A DNA stretch of 64,000 nt from Siphonodentalium dalli (taxonomy: Eukaryota; Mollusca; Scaphopoda; Gadilida; Siphonodentaliidae). The notes beneath the pieces were generated by a model, which saw only the letters and a list, made by a program, of their open reading frames with translations, ran no database searches and was not told the origin of the DNA. The DNA lies in the NCBI GenBank assembly GCA_032622095.1, contig CP136068.1:53962025-54026024 (forward strand), read 5' to 3'. The position numbers and the translations under genes were made by a program. Of this stretch, positions 1 to 10,815 are shown in pieces (within the stretch, counting starts at the first letter, position 1; each line of letters begins with the position of its first letter).

Positions 1-190
1 AGTATTAACGTTTTTATGGTGAAAACAATGGCAGAAAAAAATACCATATAATTCTTACTTATATGAGTGGTAACTGTAGCCAGGGTCATACCCGAAATAC
101 AAACATGCACATACGACTGATATTATGGTAGTATTAACGTTTTTATGGTGAAAACAATTATAAATGTTGTTAGTGTGAGTCTAACCAGAA
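1..190 (-). repeat. Left arm: ~172-bp satellite, inverted
   Basis: This sequence is the reverse complement of the tandem repeat at 2500-3020, sharing blocks such as 'actgatattatggtagt', 'ttatggtgaaaacaat' and 'gttgttagtgtgag'. The block 'agtattaacgttttta' occurs at 1 and again at 130, so at least part of a second unit is present. The arm continues past the window start. Confidence 0.7.
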
Positions 191-1810
191 TATGGGTACA
201 CTTATCCGTTGTGGTCCATCAGTTTATATATCGGGAATTCAAAGTGAGAGTTAATATGAGGCATGGCCATAATAGTTATATAAGCCATAGACCCAGACAG
301 CTAGCTGAGTTATATAATGTAAGTCACGGACCAACTCTACTATATATGAAGAACATAGCTAGGGTCAGCCACCAATATGTTAGCCATGGCCCTCGCCTAC
401 AATAGTTAGGTTAGGAACCCAGGCACATATATACTCACAGGACCCATGTCCATACATATAGGATATGTACGTAGTATATGTATAGTCCATGAACCAGACC
501 GCTTCATATAACCATACATGTATGATATCTATGATCATGACCATGACACTGTTACATGGTGCAAATAACCAAGTGCCCACAGATAGACCATGTACTAAGA
601 TACCATAGACCAAGTCCGATGCACAATAGATTAGTGCACCATGGATTCAGGAACCTATATATGGTATGAACATATGAGACAGTTTTATGACAGACCAACC
701 TATATATAGATATTGGACCGATGTCACATAGACGAAAGTTAAGGATGGGGGGGGGGGCCTTATAAATAGCCCATACACATATGGCACTGTAGGTTGGCCA
801 TGGACACATATCCATACGTGTATGCCATGGACCAAGGCCGATATAATTATGTATGCCATATTGAATTATACACAGGCATAAGCAGGTGTCTGTCTATATG
901 TAGGATATGGACCCACCCCTTGTACGTGATATATCTACACCAAAGACCCAGGTAAGGTTAAATAGTGTTAATACACAAGTGACTGTAATGATGTATGCAG
1001 TGATACAGGTGCATATATGTAGGACATGGACACATATGTCCCTAAATAAAAGCTACGGCACCGGCGTTATCAATCATTTCATAGATTCACATATATGCTG
1101 GTAGGCCATGGACTGATCCACATATATAGGAGACACGTGGACCCCATGCCTACGGGTAAGTCCATGCATGTGCATGGATCCACGTCTCTATACTATATGA
1201 ATACCGTATACGTACGTCCGTTTTCAGCCATTCGACCAACGCCCTATAGCATGAATGTCCCTATCGATTGGTCGTGTGCACCACCATAGCTTGGCTATGG
1301 ACCCAGGCTCATATAGGTAGGAAATTGAGACGGGCCACTATGGACAGCCCATGTATCCAGGCTGATTTAGTTATGACTTTATTACAAGACATTTGTATGT
1401 AAAACATGATCCCATCCCATGAATGTACATGTGGCACGACTATCTAGGTTATAACCACAGCCACGCATACGCTATGGACCCATATGAACACCACATGTAG
1501 TGCAAATACACAAGTGTATATCGTTATGTACACATGCCATGTACCCAGGCAAATCAATAGAACGAATCCTAAATAGTATATCATCGGCCCAGGCCCCTTT
1601 CTATGACATGGACACATGCAGTAGTTAAGACACGTCATCGGGTGCTGTTCCTTAGTAACTGTAGGTTGGTAATGGGCCCATGGCTGCCCATGTAAATGGT
1701 TATTGGTCACCGGTTCCAAAGGGTAGTTCATGGTATCTCAATCTGAAGAAAAAAATATATATAGGCCACGCTCATGTACGAGCTCCTATAGACTTGTAAA
1801 TGACCCATGA
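190..1810. repeat. Degenerate satellite built on 'ccatggaccca(ggc)..atata'
   Basis: Variants of 'gccatggacccaggctcatata' recur every ~35-60 bases (for example near 283, 384, 415, 640, 823, 1106, 1292, 1340, 1470, 1533) with much divergence. No coding signal; short open frames here reflect the repeat. It lies between the inverted satellite arms. Confidence 0.55.
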
Positions 1811-2112
1811 CCATGTATTGACATATATGTAGTTATGGCATGGATATGAAAGAAAAACAGTTATTTCATACAGTATAGCAACTGGTATGCGGATGCTACC
1901 ACACCGTGATAGGGTGTTCTGCATGGATGCCATTATCAAATGTAGTGCGAATGTCGGATTCCATGGAGGGGGTTCAGGTGGTATCGACATAAATGTGGGT
2001 CAATATTTTTACATGTCTCATCAAAATGTATTCCAACAATCGAATCATGGAAGAAACAATAGTAAACTCCACACAGGTATGTGATTCTGATAAAACTAAC
2101 TGAATAGTCTAG

Positions 2113-2222
2113 ATATGGCAAGAAACGTAAGCTTCTGTAACGCTTGTCCCGCTCTGTATCAAGGCTTTCTACATGGGACAAAAACATACCCCTTAACTTT
2201 TTGCTCACGTTTCTTGCCATAT
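2113..2222. repeat. 110-bp hairpin with 16-bp perfect inverted ends
   Basis: 'atatggcaagaaacgt' at 2113-2128 is perfectly inverted at 2207-2222. The loop contains no obvious repeat. It may be a small MITE; I see no clear target duplication. Confidence 0.6.
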
Positions 2223-2269
2223 ATGTAGATAGTCTGTCAGTTTAAAGAAGATTTGTCAATGGTAGGTGG

Positions 2270-3030
2270 TTACCTAGCAACAATGAAACCTCAATACCAA
2301 TTTGCCACACGAGAATGCGTCAGTACACAACACAACAACCTTTAGTTATGCATTATTGTCAATATAAGCATAATATGGCATATTATGAAACAATTATATC
2401 ATGCAAATTTCCCAAAACTCATACCATATCATGAAACAGTTATATCAGTTAAATTACCAGAAAATCATACATAGGGTATGCTTTCAAATGTGGGTATGTC
2501 CATAGCAACCACTACACACCCGTTAGGTAACGAATGCGGCAACTTTACTGCCATGTTCACTCTAACAACAATTATAATAATTGTTTTCAATATAAAAATG
2601 TTACATGACGTAGTTTAGTTTGTTAAAACTACCATAATATCAGCCATGTGTGCATTTTTCGATGTCTGGTATGTCCCTAGCAACCGTTACCAGAAATATA
2701 TAGTAATTTTAAAGTCGAACCCACACTAACAATAACTATTACAATTGTTTCACCATAAAATGATAATGACGTAGTTTATATTAGTTTGTCAAAACTATCA
2801 TAATATCAGTCAGCTCGGCATTTTTCGATTTCTGGTATGTCCCTAGCAACCGTTACCACCCCTGTAAGTAAGAACTATGGTAATTTTCCAGCCAGATGTA
2901 CTCGAACAACAACTAATATTACTTTTACCATAACAATGCTGCATGACGTAGGTTAGATTGTTAAAACTGCCATAATATCAGTCATATTTGTATTTCTTCG
3001 ATGTGGGATAGTTGCCTAGCAACCGTTGTC
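2270..3030 (+). repeat. Right arm: ~172-bp tandem satellite, 3-4 copies
   Basis: The block 'tagcaaccgttacc' or a close variant recurs at about 2501, 2676, 2848 and 3016, with 'ccataatatcag', 'gacgtagttta' and 'tggtatgtccc' in each unit. Period is ~169-175 bp and the units are diverged. Reverse-complement copies at 1-190 make this one arm of a large inverted repeat. Confidence 0.75.
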
Positions 3031-4358
3031 AAGGACGGACCTGCCGCGACGTCTATACATCTGAAAATGATTAATAGTGTATAAGGAACCTATGTGCCAA
3101 GTTTCATAGTGTTATCACCATTTGTACAATTGTTACGTCATACGCCAGGACTAGTATGTGGTATTTTGCCTTTCAGATACTCAAAGCCATGGGGTACGTT
3201 TTAAGGGGTAGTGTTATGTTTCCGGCTATAAAATCTTAAAGATGGTGATGGTTCGATATATCTCATCACTTTCCTGTTCTGAACTAACTGCTCTTCTAGT
3301 ATAATGGTTCATATTTTAGCTCATTGTCGTCTGAATATCTTTACTCGCCCTCTTTTGTTAGGAAAATTTTGAATCACCATGCGATTTATATGCTCTCTTC
3401 GCCAATAAATGTCATCACAATTATGGAATATCGACTGTTAGTAAGCTCTAGCACCAATTACGCATATCTATCGACACATGCTTCATGGTGGACGGATATG
3501 TGTGAAGATTGAGTCCATAAATTAGCCTACATATGACTGCATTCGCATATGGTCTAATGGAATTTCGTCAGAAATTGCACCATTGCGAAAAAATCATGAT
3601 ATCTCAAAAAGCTCAACTCGGATTCTAGGGCACTTTTGCCAAGTTGTTCATAAACATGTTCTTATTAATCCCTGAAAAATTCAGCTTTCCGGGATTTTTT
3701 GCACTAGTGAAACCTAATGTGCCTAGACTAATAACACCAAGCTTCGTGAAAATGGCTTCAAAATCACTATTTTTCAAAATACCAAAATGTGTTGACAGGA
3801 TTGCCCCTTCCATAAATATTATAATAGTCTTCAAAACTAACATCCATAAAATAGGATAAAGCAAAACAAGTTTTAAAAATCTATTCCCAAATTCCAAAAA
3901 ATTATCGATTTTTAAAAAAACTGCCGATCTGCCCGTCCGTTTGATCGCCTATATATAGCAAAAGTTATAAACATTATTAGCGCCCTTAATCCCCGGGTTA
4001 CGTGCATGATATGACCCCATGTACACATTTCCAGAGGGGTTCAGTCGTTTTGTCGCCTTTTGTCGGACAGACACACGAACTCAATTTATTTTTATTAGTA
4101 AAGTTTAATGCTAATGTCACTATATATTTGCACCCGTGACACCCCCGTCAACAACCCCGCCATCGCCAGTGTACGCCCCTGGCCTCGGCACATAAACTGG
4201 CCAACATCCCGCGACTGGACGTCGCCTTGGTATGAATCAAGCATAATTCCGAGTTTTACTATACGAGTAGGTTGCACTTTCAAGAATGAACAGTCCGTAG
4301 GTAAAATAAAGTCCATCCTGATTACGATACGGCAAACTAACTTCATTTTTATTATTCG
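3031..4358. other. No gene seen; unclassified AT-rich sequence
   Basis: No exon-like reading frame or recognised repeat. The stretch 3900-4090 ('gtcggacagacacacg' near its end) resembles the tail of dispersed invertebrate repeats, but I cannot assign it. Confidence 0.4.
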
Positions 4359-4837
4359 ATTAAAGGTACTCAATCCGATAAAACTCCTCTCAATTACTAT
4401 TTCAATGGCTTCGGGGGTCAAACATATTTGATTCGAGTCGAGGAAGTCACCCATCAAAGCTCAGATTTGTTAGATATCGATTTTAGAAATCTATTATTTT
4501 TCATTATCGGGAATACTATCTGGCCCAGAACTCAGTCAAAATTGCGTTAAAATTACCACTTGATTTTAGAGTTATCCACCCTTGTCTGTTTGAATAGATT
4601 TGGAGTACACATCCAGAGCAGATTACGGCAGTTGTTAGTACTCATCTCGAGTTAACAACAAATTTCAAAAATCAATAGCTAATAACTCTGAGCTTTGTTT
4701 GATGGGTTCCTCGACTCGAATCAAATATTTTTTACCCCCAAAGCCAAAGAAATAGTAATATAGGACCCTCTGATCGGATTGTTGTTGTTGGAATCTGTTG
4801 AGATGGGGACCCTCTTTCCGGATTGAGTACCTTTAAT
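4359..4837. repeat. Inverted repeat, arms ~130-180 bp
   Basis: Left arm 4359-4488 and right arm 4660-4837 are reverse complements over blocks 'taaaggtactcaatccg', 'ttactattt', 'atttgattcgagtcgagga' and 'cccatcaaa', with indels. The spacer is ~170 bp. Open frames on opposite strands of the two arms are mirror images and not evidence of genes. Confidence 0.8.
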
Positions 4838-4932
4838 ACAAGTCGTTACTCTTTTCATCATTACTATCAATAAAACACGAATTATGCATGCACGCAAGAA
4901 ACAGGTCTGTTGTGACAAACGCATGGCTAAAT

Positions 4933-5015
4933 AGCCTGTCTCTTTGAAAAGCCGACGAAATTCCTAACAGATGTACATCGTTTATGAATTTCGTCTGCTT
5001 TCCAAAGAGACTGCT
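4933..5015. repeat. Near-perfect palindrome, ~41-bp arms
   Basis: Arms 4933-4974 and 4975-5015 share 'gtctcttt', 'gacgaaattc' and 'gatgt' in inverted orientation with only a few mismatches and essentially no loop. It abuts the larger inverted repeat at 4359-4837. Confidence 0.8.
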
Positions 5016-5880
5016 ATATACACATCGTACTCTGGTACCAGGCGATAGGAAGGCAATGCAGTTAGCCCGTACTGTGATAAACACACTCGATTAATTATCT
5101 TCATCCGGGCACTCTGAACCAACGGGGCCCGCGTCTTCGTTATGTCGCAATAATCAAAGCGTCCCTTTAAACATGAATTTGGAAAAACAAATTCACAGCA
5201 TTGGACAAAATCTGCTATCGGCGCTCAGAACCACCCGCTCACCCGGACCTGGATTTTGTCCCTACCCCCCCCCCCGGGAATAAACTGGAAAACATGGGGA
5301 TCAACTCTCCTGAGACCTTATCTGCAACTAATGAGATAACTCCATTGATACTAATCAACAAAAACTTCTCAATATTGGAGTTACCCAACTTTTATACCAA
5401 GAACGACTACAGTACTTTAATATATCATCGTGCGAATAGGTTCATATGGGACATAATCATTGGTTCATATTGGACTTAGCCCATAGTGGACTTATATCCG
5501 TTATTATGTTGGATGGCGCGGGCCACAGTGAAAACACATCTATAGAGTGTACATCTCGTCTGCAAATAGGTTCATATTGAACATAAATATTCACATTTAT
5601 TTTATTCTGAACTTGGCCCATAGTGAGCTTATTTTAATGTGTGTATTAAAAAAATTATTTAAAACCTAACACGTTATAACCTCCACCAGCTGGGTACAAC
5701 AAATTTGGCTGAAATCGGGTCAGCAGTCTGGAAGAAACATCCAGATAGATAGACAGACGGACGCGTACGGACAGATCTTACTATTTTATATTTATAGATA
5801 ATTAATCAAACGTTACAAGTGTTCTTTTCTAATCATCAATTAATATGATTATGCTCTACGGGGTCCACTGTAATGTTTAG
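5016..5880. repeat. Dispersed repeat remnants
   Basis: 'aataggttcatat' and 'cccatagtg(g/a)' blocks occur at about 5434-5487 and again at 5562-5630, a ~130-bp tandem duplication. The end (5695-5810) has a 'ggctgaaatcgggtcagcag' block followed by 'gatagacagacggacg', typical of the 3' ends of common invertebrate repeats. No gene. Confidence 0.5.
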
Positions 5881-8800
5881 CACATACATTGTGGTTTTCA
5901 ATAAATATATTGGACAGGACAGGGCACAGGGCTGAATCTGTAACGAGAATGTATGCGGATGGCACCTGCCTCACGAGCAGCAACTTTGATCATAATATAC
6001 TTGAACATACTATGAATAGCGACTTAGACAAAATTACAGCGTGGTCCAGAAACTGGCTGGTCAGCTTTAACCCAACTACAACAGTTGGCATGTCCTTCTC
6101 ATTATAGTTGCGCCCTCAACAGAGAAACCGAACCTAAATTTTGTAGGAAACTCAATTGACTTCGTGGACAAGTATAAACATTTAGGTCTGGAACTCCAAT
6201 CAAATCTCAAATGGAACGCCCATATTGAAGGCTCAGTCAAAAGAATTGCCTCGCGCCTATCTCAACTCCGGCGGCTTAAATGTCAATTGGCAGGAAAACC
6301 ATTGAAATTATTTACAAAACATATATATTACCCCTATTTGATTACTCGGATGCAGTGTGTGATAATGCTTCGGATTACTTGTTAGAGAAGCTTGACCGGC
6401 TTCATATCGACGCTGGGCGTATAGTCAGTGGTATCACCCGTTCTGCTTCGGACAATATGGTACTACAGGAAGTTGGTTGGCCTTCACTATACAAAAGACG
6501 TCAACTACATAAATTGCAGGCACTCTATAAAATAGTTAATAATTTAGCACCTTCCTATCTATCCACCACACTTCCCCCCAGATCACATGAAGTTGCAGAT
6601 TATAATTGGCGTCGTCCCAGTAAATTTTATTCATACTTTAGTAACACTGAACACTGATTTTCCCCAGTGATAGTCTTAGAATGGAATAAACTTCCCAAAT
6701 TAATCACCGACGCGGACCAATTTTCTACCTTTAAAACCGACTTGAACCAGATAGATCCCACGCTCAGTCCCCCTCAACATTTCTACGCTGGACGCAGAAA
6801 ATACAACATTGTTCATTGTCGCATACGTAACTTCTGGAGTGAACTCCGGTCTGATATGTTCAACAATTTCATCGCTGATAGCCCCGCATGTCCCTGTGGA
6901 AATCGATATGAGGACGCCGGGTAGGGTTCTCTATTACGAAGGTTCATTATTCCGAAGGTTCGCTATTCTGAAGGTTCATTATTCCGAAGGTTCCCTATTC
7001 CGAAGGTTCATTATTCCGAAGGTTTTCTATTCTGGGCGTATTTAACCAGAAATGAATCAAAATTTTCACCCCACCACAAAAACCACACGAGGAATGAAAA
7101 ATACGATATACGCTAGTATTCATATATAGTACATTTATACATCCACTTCTAATTCCCAAATTGTCCTAGATATCGGTTATTAATAGCAAGAAAAGAGTAT
7201 TAGTTTATCGTTCGTTATGGAAAGTTAAAAACACGATAACTGAAATAAACTACATGTAAGAGATATAGATTTTCCGAACTGGCAATCTGTATTTGAAAAA
7301 AAAACACATCAACATTCAAGGCCCACTTAATTTTCGAATCCCCAGATCACATATATAAAATATATGCCACTATATATACCATTTGAAATATGAAGCTCTC
7401 TAACACTGTATTATCAGCTTATCCGGTGTAATAAACTGTGAACATGTTGTTTAACGACTTGTTTTTGTGTTTAAGGTTCATCTGGTTTTGTTGCGCAAAG
7501 TAAAGTGTATTATTTTCAATGGAGAGGGGTAACTCTAAGATAATGTTATTCCCCTTCAATTGAAAATACAGTATAGGTTGAATTCTGTTGCATTCTGAGA
7601 GCCATGACATACCGGGGGGAATCTTTTTATAATTTAAGATGTTTTCTATTTCTCTAGGGGCATCTTCTGATATAGACGTTTGGAATGGTGATGAACTATA
7701 TATAGTGTTTTAATCATATTTTATGGCACAGATTGTGTTTAAACCCTGATATCAAGCACTATAAAAACTAGCTGATGACTCGTTAAGTGGGCCTTACATT
7801 TCAATACAAATTCACAATTGCAGTTAGGTTCAACTCATACCCGTCTATTCAACGACATTCTGCTTCGCAGTATTCATTAATAGTTATAATCCCGCTGTTT
7901 TAATCCCGCCTTTAGCTGGCGTATTGTTGCCTGTAAGATTATTGAGATATAACGCCATACTCGATGACATTAGATCGCATGGAAAGAGCAATTGTGTGGG
8001 CTGCCTGACGTGAATATGTATTGGAAAATAACGTCATACGTAACGACATTAAATCTCAAGGAAACCCGCGAAAAAATCAAAAATAACATTTATTGTTTCA
8101 GTGTTTTAAGTTATTTCCTTCATAAAAAAGAGTCTTTGTGATAAAGAACCCTCTCAATACTTGAATATAGAATTAACCTTTAAAAAAAAAAAATTCGGAA
8201 TAGCGAACCTTCGGAATAGTGAACCTTCGGAATAGCGAACCTTCGGAATAGAGACATGTTCCCGAGGACGCCTATCACTATTTCTTCATGTGTCCATTGT
8301 ACCAAAGAGAGCGCTTCGAATTTCTAGTGAAAATATCGCAATAACCGATACTGCAGAACTCATGTGTGGAATACCCGATGTCTCGTCCCAAAAAAATAAG
8401 AAATTATTTCTCATCACACAGCAATATATTGCAGCGACTAAGCGTTTTGATCCCTAAATGGTCTTATTTGTTTTACTTCCGAATCCACTTAAAATTGCTT
8501 CTGGAATTAAAATTTGTAACGTGGCAGCCACATCACATATGGACAAACCTCACATTCGAACATTTCGTTCTGATTAGTTATCTGTATTGCCTTCCTGAGC
8601 ACAACAGTAACCAAAAATCGAATACAAGTGTTTCATTGTTTCTACCTCATAACACAAATACTAACAATAGCTAATTATATTAACACTCGCGCCAATCGTA
8701 CCAAATACTTCAAATCGTCCTTAAACACAAATTTCCACGGCCAGTAGCCAACCTAGATCTAGCCCGATAACCTCTGGAAGGCAATACATATTACATATTA

Positions 8801-8961
8801 CGTACATCAAAACTTATCACCATGTAAATACGTTTGTATCGTCATCTTGATTTCATGTGTGTTGCTATATTGTGTTGGGAGAGGGGCTTCATAAGTTGTG
8901 AAAACTTGTGCCCCAATCCCTTTTGTATATTATGCAAATAAAATATGTTTCAAGTCAAGTC
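5881..8961 (+). pseudogene. Dead LINE (non-LTR retrotransposon), C-terminal reverse transcriptase part
   Basis: Frames across 5889-6924 and 8264-8330 encode the second half of a LINE polymerase: RMYADGTCL around 5948 (the catalytic YADD box with the second Asp replaced by Gly), HLGLELQSNLKWNAHI, then YILPLFDYSDAVCDNAS. A C-terminal Cys motif (ACPCGNRYEDA) continues beyond the insertion as YHYFFMCPLYQRERF. Frameshifts near 6105 and 6290 and stops near 6655 and 8340 kill it, and the 5' part is missing. The 3' end has a hairpin (ggggcttcataagtt / aacttgtgcccc, 8883-8914), AAATAAAATATG and a short 'aagtc' repeat, typical LINE termini. Clade not assigned; it resembles Jockey/CR1-group elements. 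Confidence 0.85.
6919..8263. mobile_element. Fold-back-like DNA transposon inserted in the LINE (9-bp duplication)
   Basis: The 9-bp 'gaggacgcc' occurs at 6910-6918 and 8264-8272, and removing the segment plus one copy restores the LINE frame. The element starts GGGTAGGGTTCTCTATT and ends as the inverse of GGGAACATGTCTCTATT. Both ends consist of tandem 16-bp units (CCGAAGGTTC.CTATT): about seven on the left (6933-7045), four inverted on the right (8194-8255). The 1.1-kb interior is AT-rich with no transposase. A 9-bp duplication fits Mutator-like elements, and repeat-built ends fit fold-back derivatives. Confidence 0.85.
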
Positions 8962-9316
8962 AGACAGGGCACACCTATCTTTGAATTTATAATTACACCA
9001 ACCAAATTGACGACCTAAATTTCCCCAACACCGATGAAGACCGCCTACTTTATCTGAATCTTTTCCAACCTCAAACATTTCAACTGGCCATTTCAGTCCA
9101 ATAGATTTATTCAAAGTAGGAAAATATTCGAATATCATTGCCCAAACCAAACATATATTACACTAACCTACCTAGCTACCTTAAACAAATACAACAGTAA
9201 ACAGAACGGAAAACGAACTTCTATTCTCGACATCATATATAGTATAGTTATTTGATGCCATAAAAAGTGGCTTTTTTTTTTTTTTTTATAGGTTTTCTGT
9301 ACCCGAACATATAGAG

Positions 9317-9405
9317 TTTTGTGTCTATGAGCCCATTTATTTGAGGATTTGTGTCTATGAGCCCATTTATTTGAGGTTTTGTGTCTATGAGCCCATTTAT
9401 TTGAG
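9317..9405 (+). repeat. Tandem repeat, 30 bp x 3
   Basis: Three near-identical units of 'tttgtgtctatgagcccatt' plus 'tatttgagg' follow a poly-T run (9271-9288). Confidence 0.95.
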
Positions 9406-9697
9406 TTTTGGTTGTCAGGATATATTTTCAAAAGAGCCATCGTTTCCACATTTTATGCGCCCAAATTTCAGCATATCTGACCGGATCCAAGTGTTTGTCC
9501 AACCATGTACCTTTATCCAGATTATCTGGATTAACGTACTTGGTCCAATCAACTAACACGAGAGCAGGATATCTGTATAAAACAAAATTTAACCCCGACG
9601 AACTCTCTGAAATTACTCATTCGAGAATTTGAATACGATATAAGTCGTATATATTGCAATGAACTCCCGACGATCTGAACCATTTCCAACTCGAGTT

Positions 9698-9720
9698 GGG
9701 GGGGGGGGGGGGGTGGGGGG
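9698..9720 (+). repeat. Poly-G tract
   Basis: Sixteen G, one T, then six G. It could form G-quadruplex DNA. Other C/G runs in the window are near 747, 5267, 22192, 37453 and 58158. Confidence 0.9.
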
Positions 9721-9921
9721 CCCAATCTGAGATTCCGCAAACCAGTCCCAAGTTCATGAACAAATATACGTAATATAACTTGCATAAAAAATATATATAA
9801 ATGTGTATTCGTGTACGCATACAATGTTATTAATATACCAATGTGTGTGCAAGGTGTGTGTGAGTTGTGTACGAATGTCCACCCCCCTCCATCATTCCCG
9901 TCTATATATGTATATATTCAA

Positions 9922-9978
9922 TCGTTGTTATCAGATATTGTTTCTGTATAATACAGAAACAATATCTGATAACAACGA
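9922..9978. repeat. Perfect 57-bp palindrome (28-bp arms, 1-base centre)
   Basis: Arms beginning 'tcgttgttatcagatattg' are exact reverse complements around a single A at 9950. A third partial copy ('cagatattgtttctgt') follows at about 9994-10010. Confidence 0.95.
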
Positions 9979-10569
9979 GTATAATAAAATATAACAGATA
10001 TTGTTTCTGTGTAATAAAATAAAAAAAGTAAAAATGTAAAAAAAAAAAAAGAAAAAAAAAGGAACACAGGTGTGACAAATATCATTAGCGCGCACTGCGT
10101 GTACACTGTTCACCAAATTCTTGATAGCTGTGGTCCGCTGGGCATTTTGTTTATAGATAATTGTTTTTTCCGGTTTAAAAGTCGAACTGAGCGACCAGGA
10201 GGCCGAGTCCGGTAAAAGGTGTAGTTGGGAATTTCAATTTTGTTTATTGTCCTTTATATTATTATGTCAATAATGTTGATTTTTGGTTTGTGACAAGCTA
10301 TGTCAATTACCAATAAAAGAAATTGAAAAGATAATTTTGTAAGTCTTATATTTCAACTTTTATAGATATTTTTCATTCTGCAGCCCACTGATGGTTGTGG
10401 TCGGAGACGGCTGAGTCAGCCGCCGGTTCGTTAATTAGGTGCTGGTTGTTATTGTTATTTTAACGGAATTCTGAGTTGGTCATTCGCGAAACCAATATAT
10501 TTTATATTCTATAATTACAATCATGGGTATATAATATATGATCTTGAGCGCGTTACCATTTCTGACTGG

Positions 10570-10815
10570 TTTTCTTGTAGTAATATAATCAAAACACTCT
10601 AACATTATATCAGGACCACAGGCGTGTTACATATCCTAGTAATACAAGAACGCCCTCTAACATTATATCTGGATCACTGGCATGCTCCTTGCAATATAAG
10701 CAACACCCCTAACATTATAGAATCACAGGCGTGTTACACATCATAGTAATATAAGCAACATCCCTCTACATTAAAGCAGACCTCAGGTGTGTTACTCAAT
10801 ATAGTCAAGTCAGCA
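10570..10815 (+). repeat. Degenerate tandem repeat, ~55-65 bp x 4
   Basis: Units contain 'ctctaacattatatc', 'cacaggcgtgttac' and 'tagtaatataagcaa', repeated about four times with drift. Confidence 0.75.
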
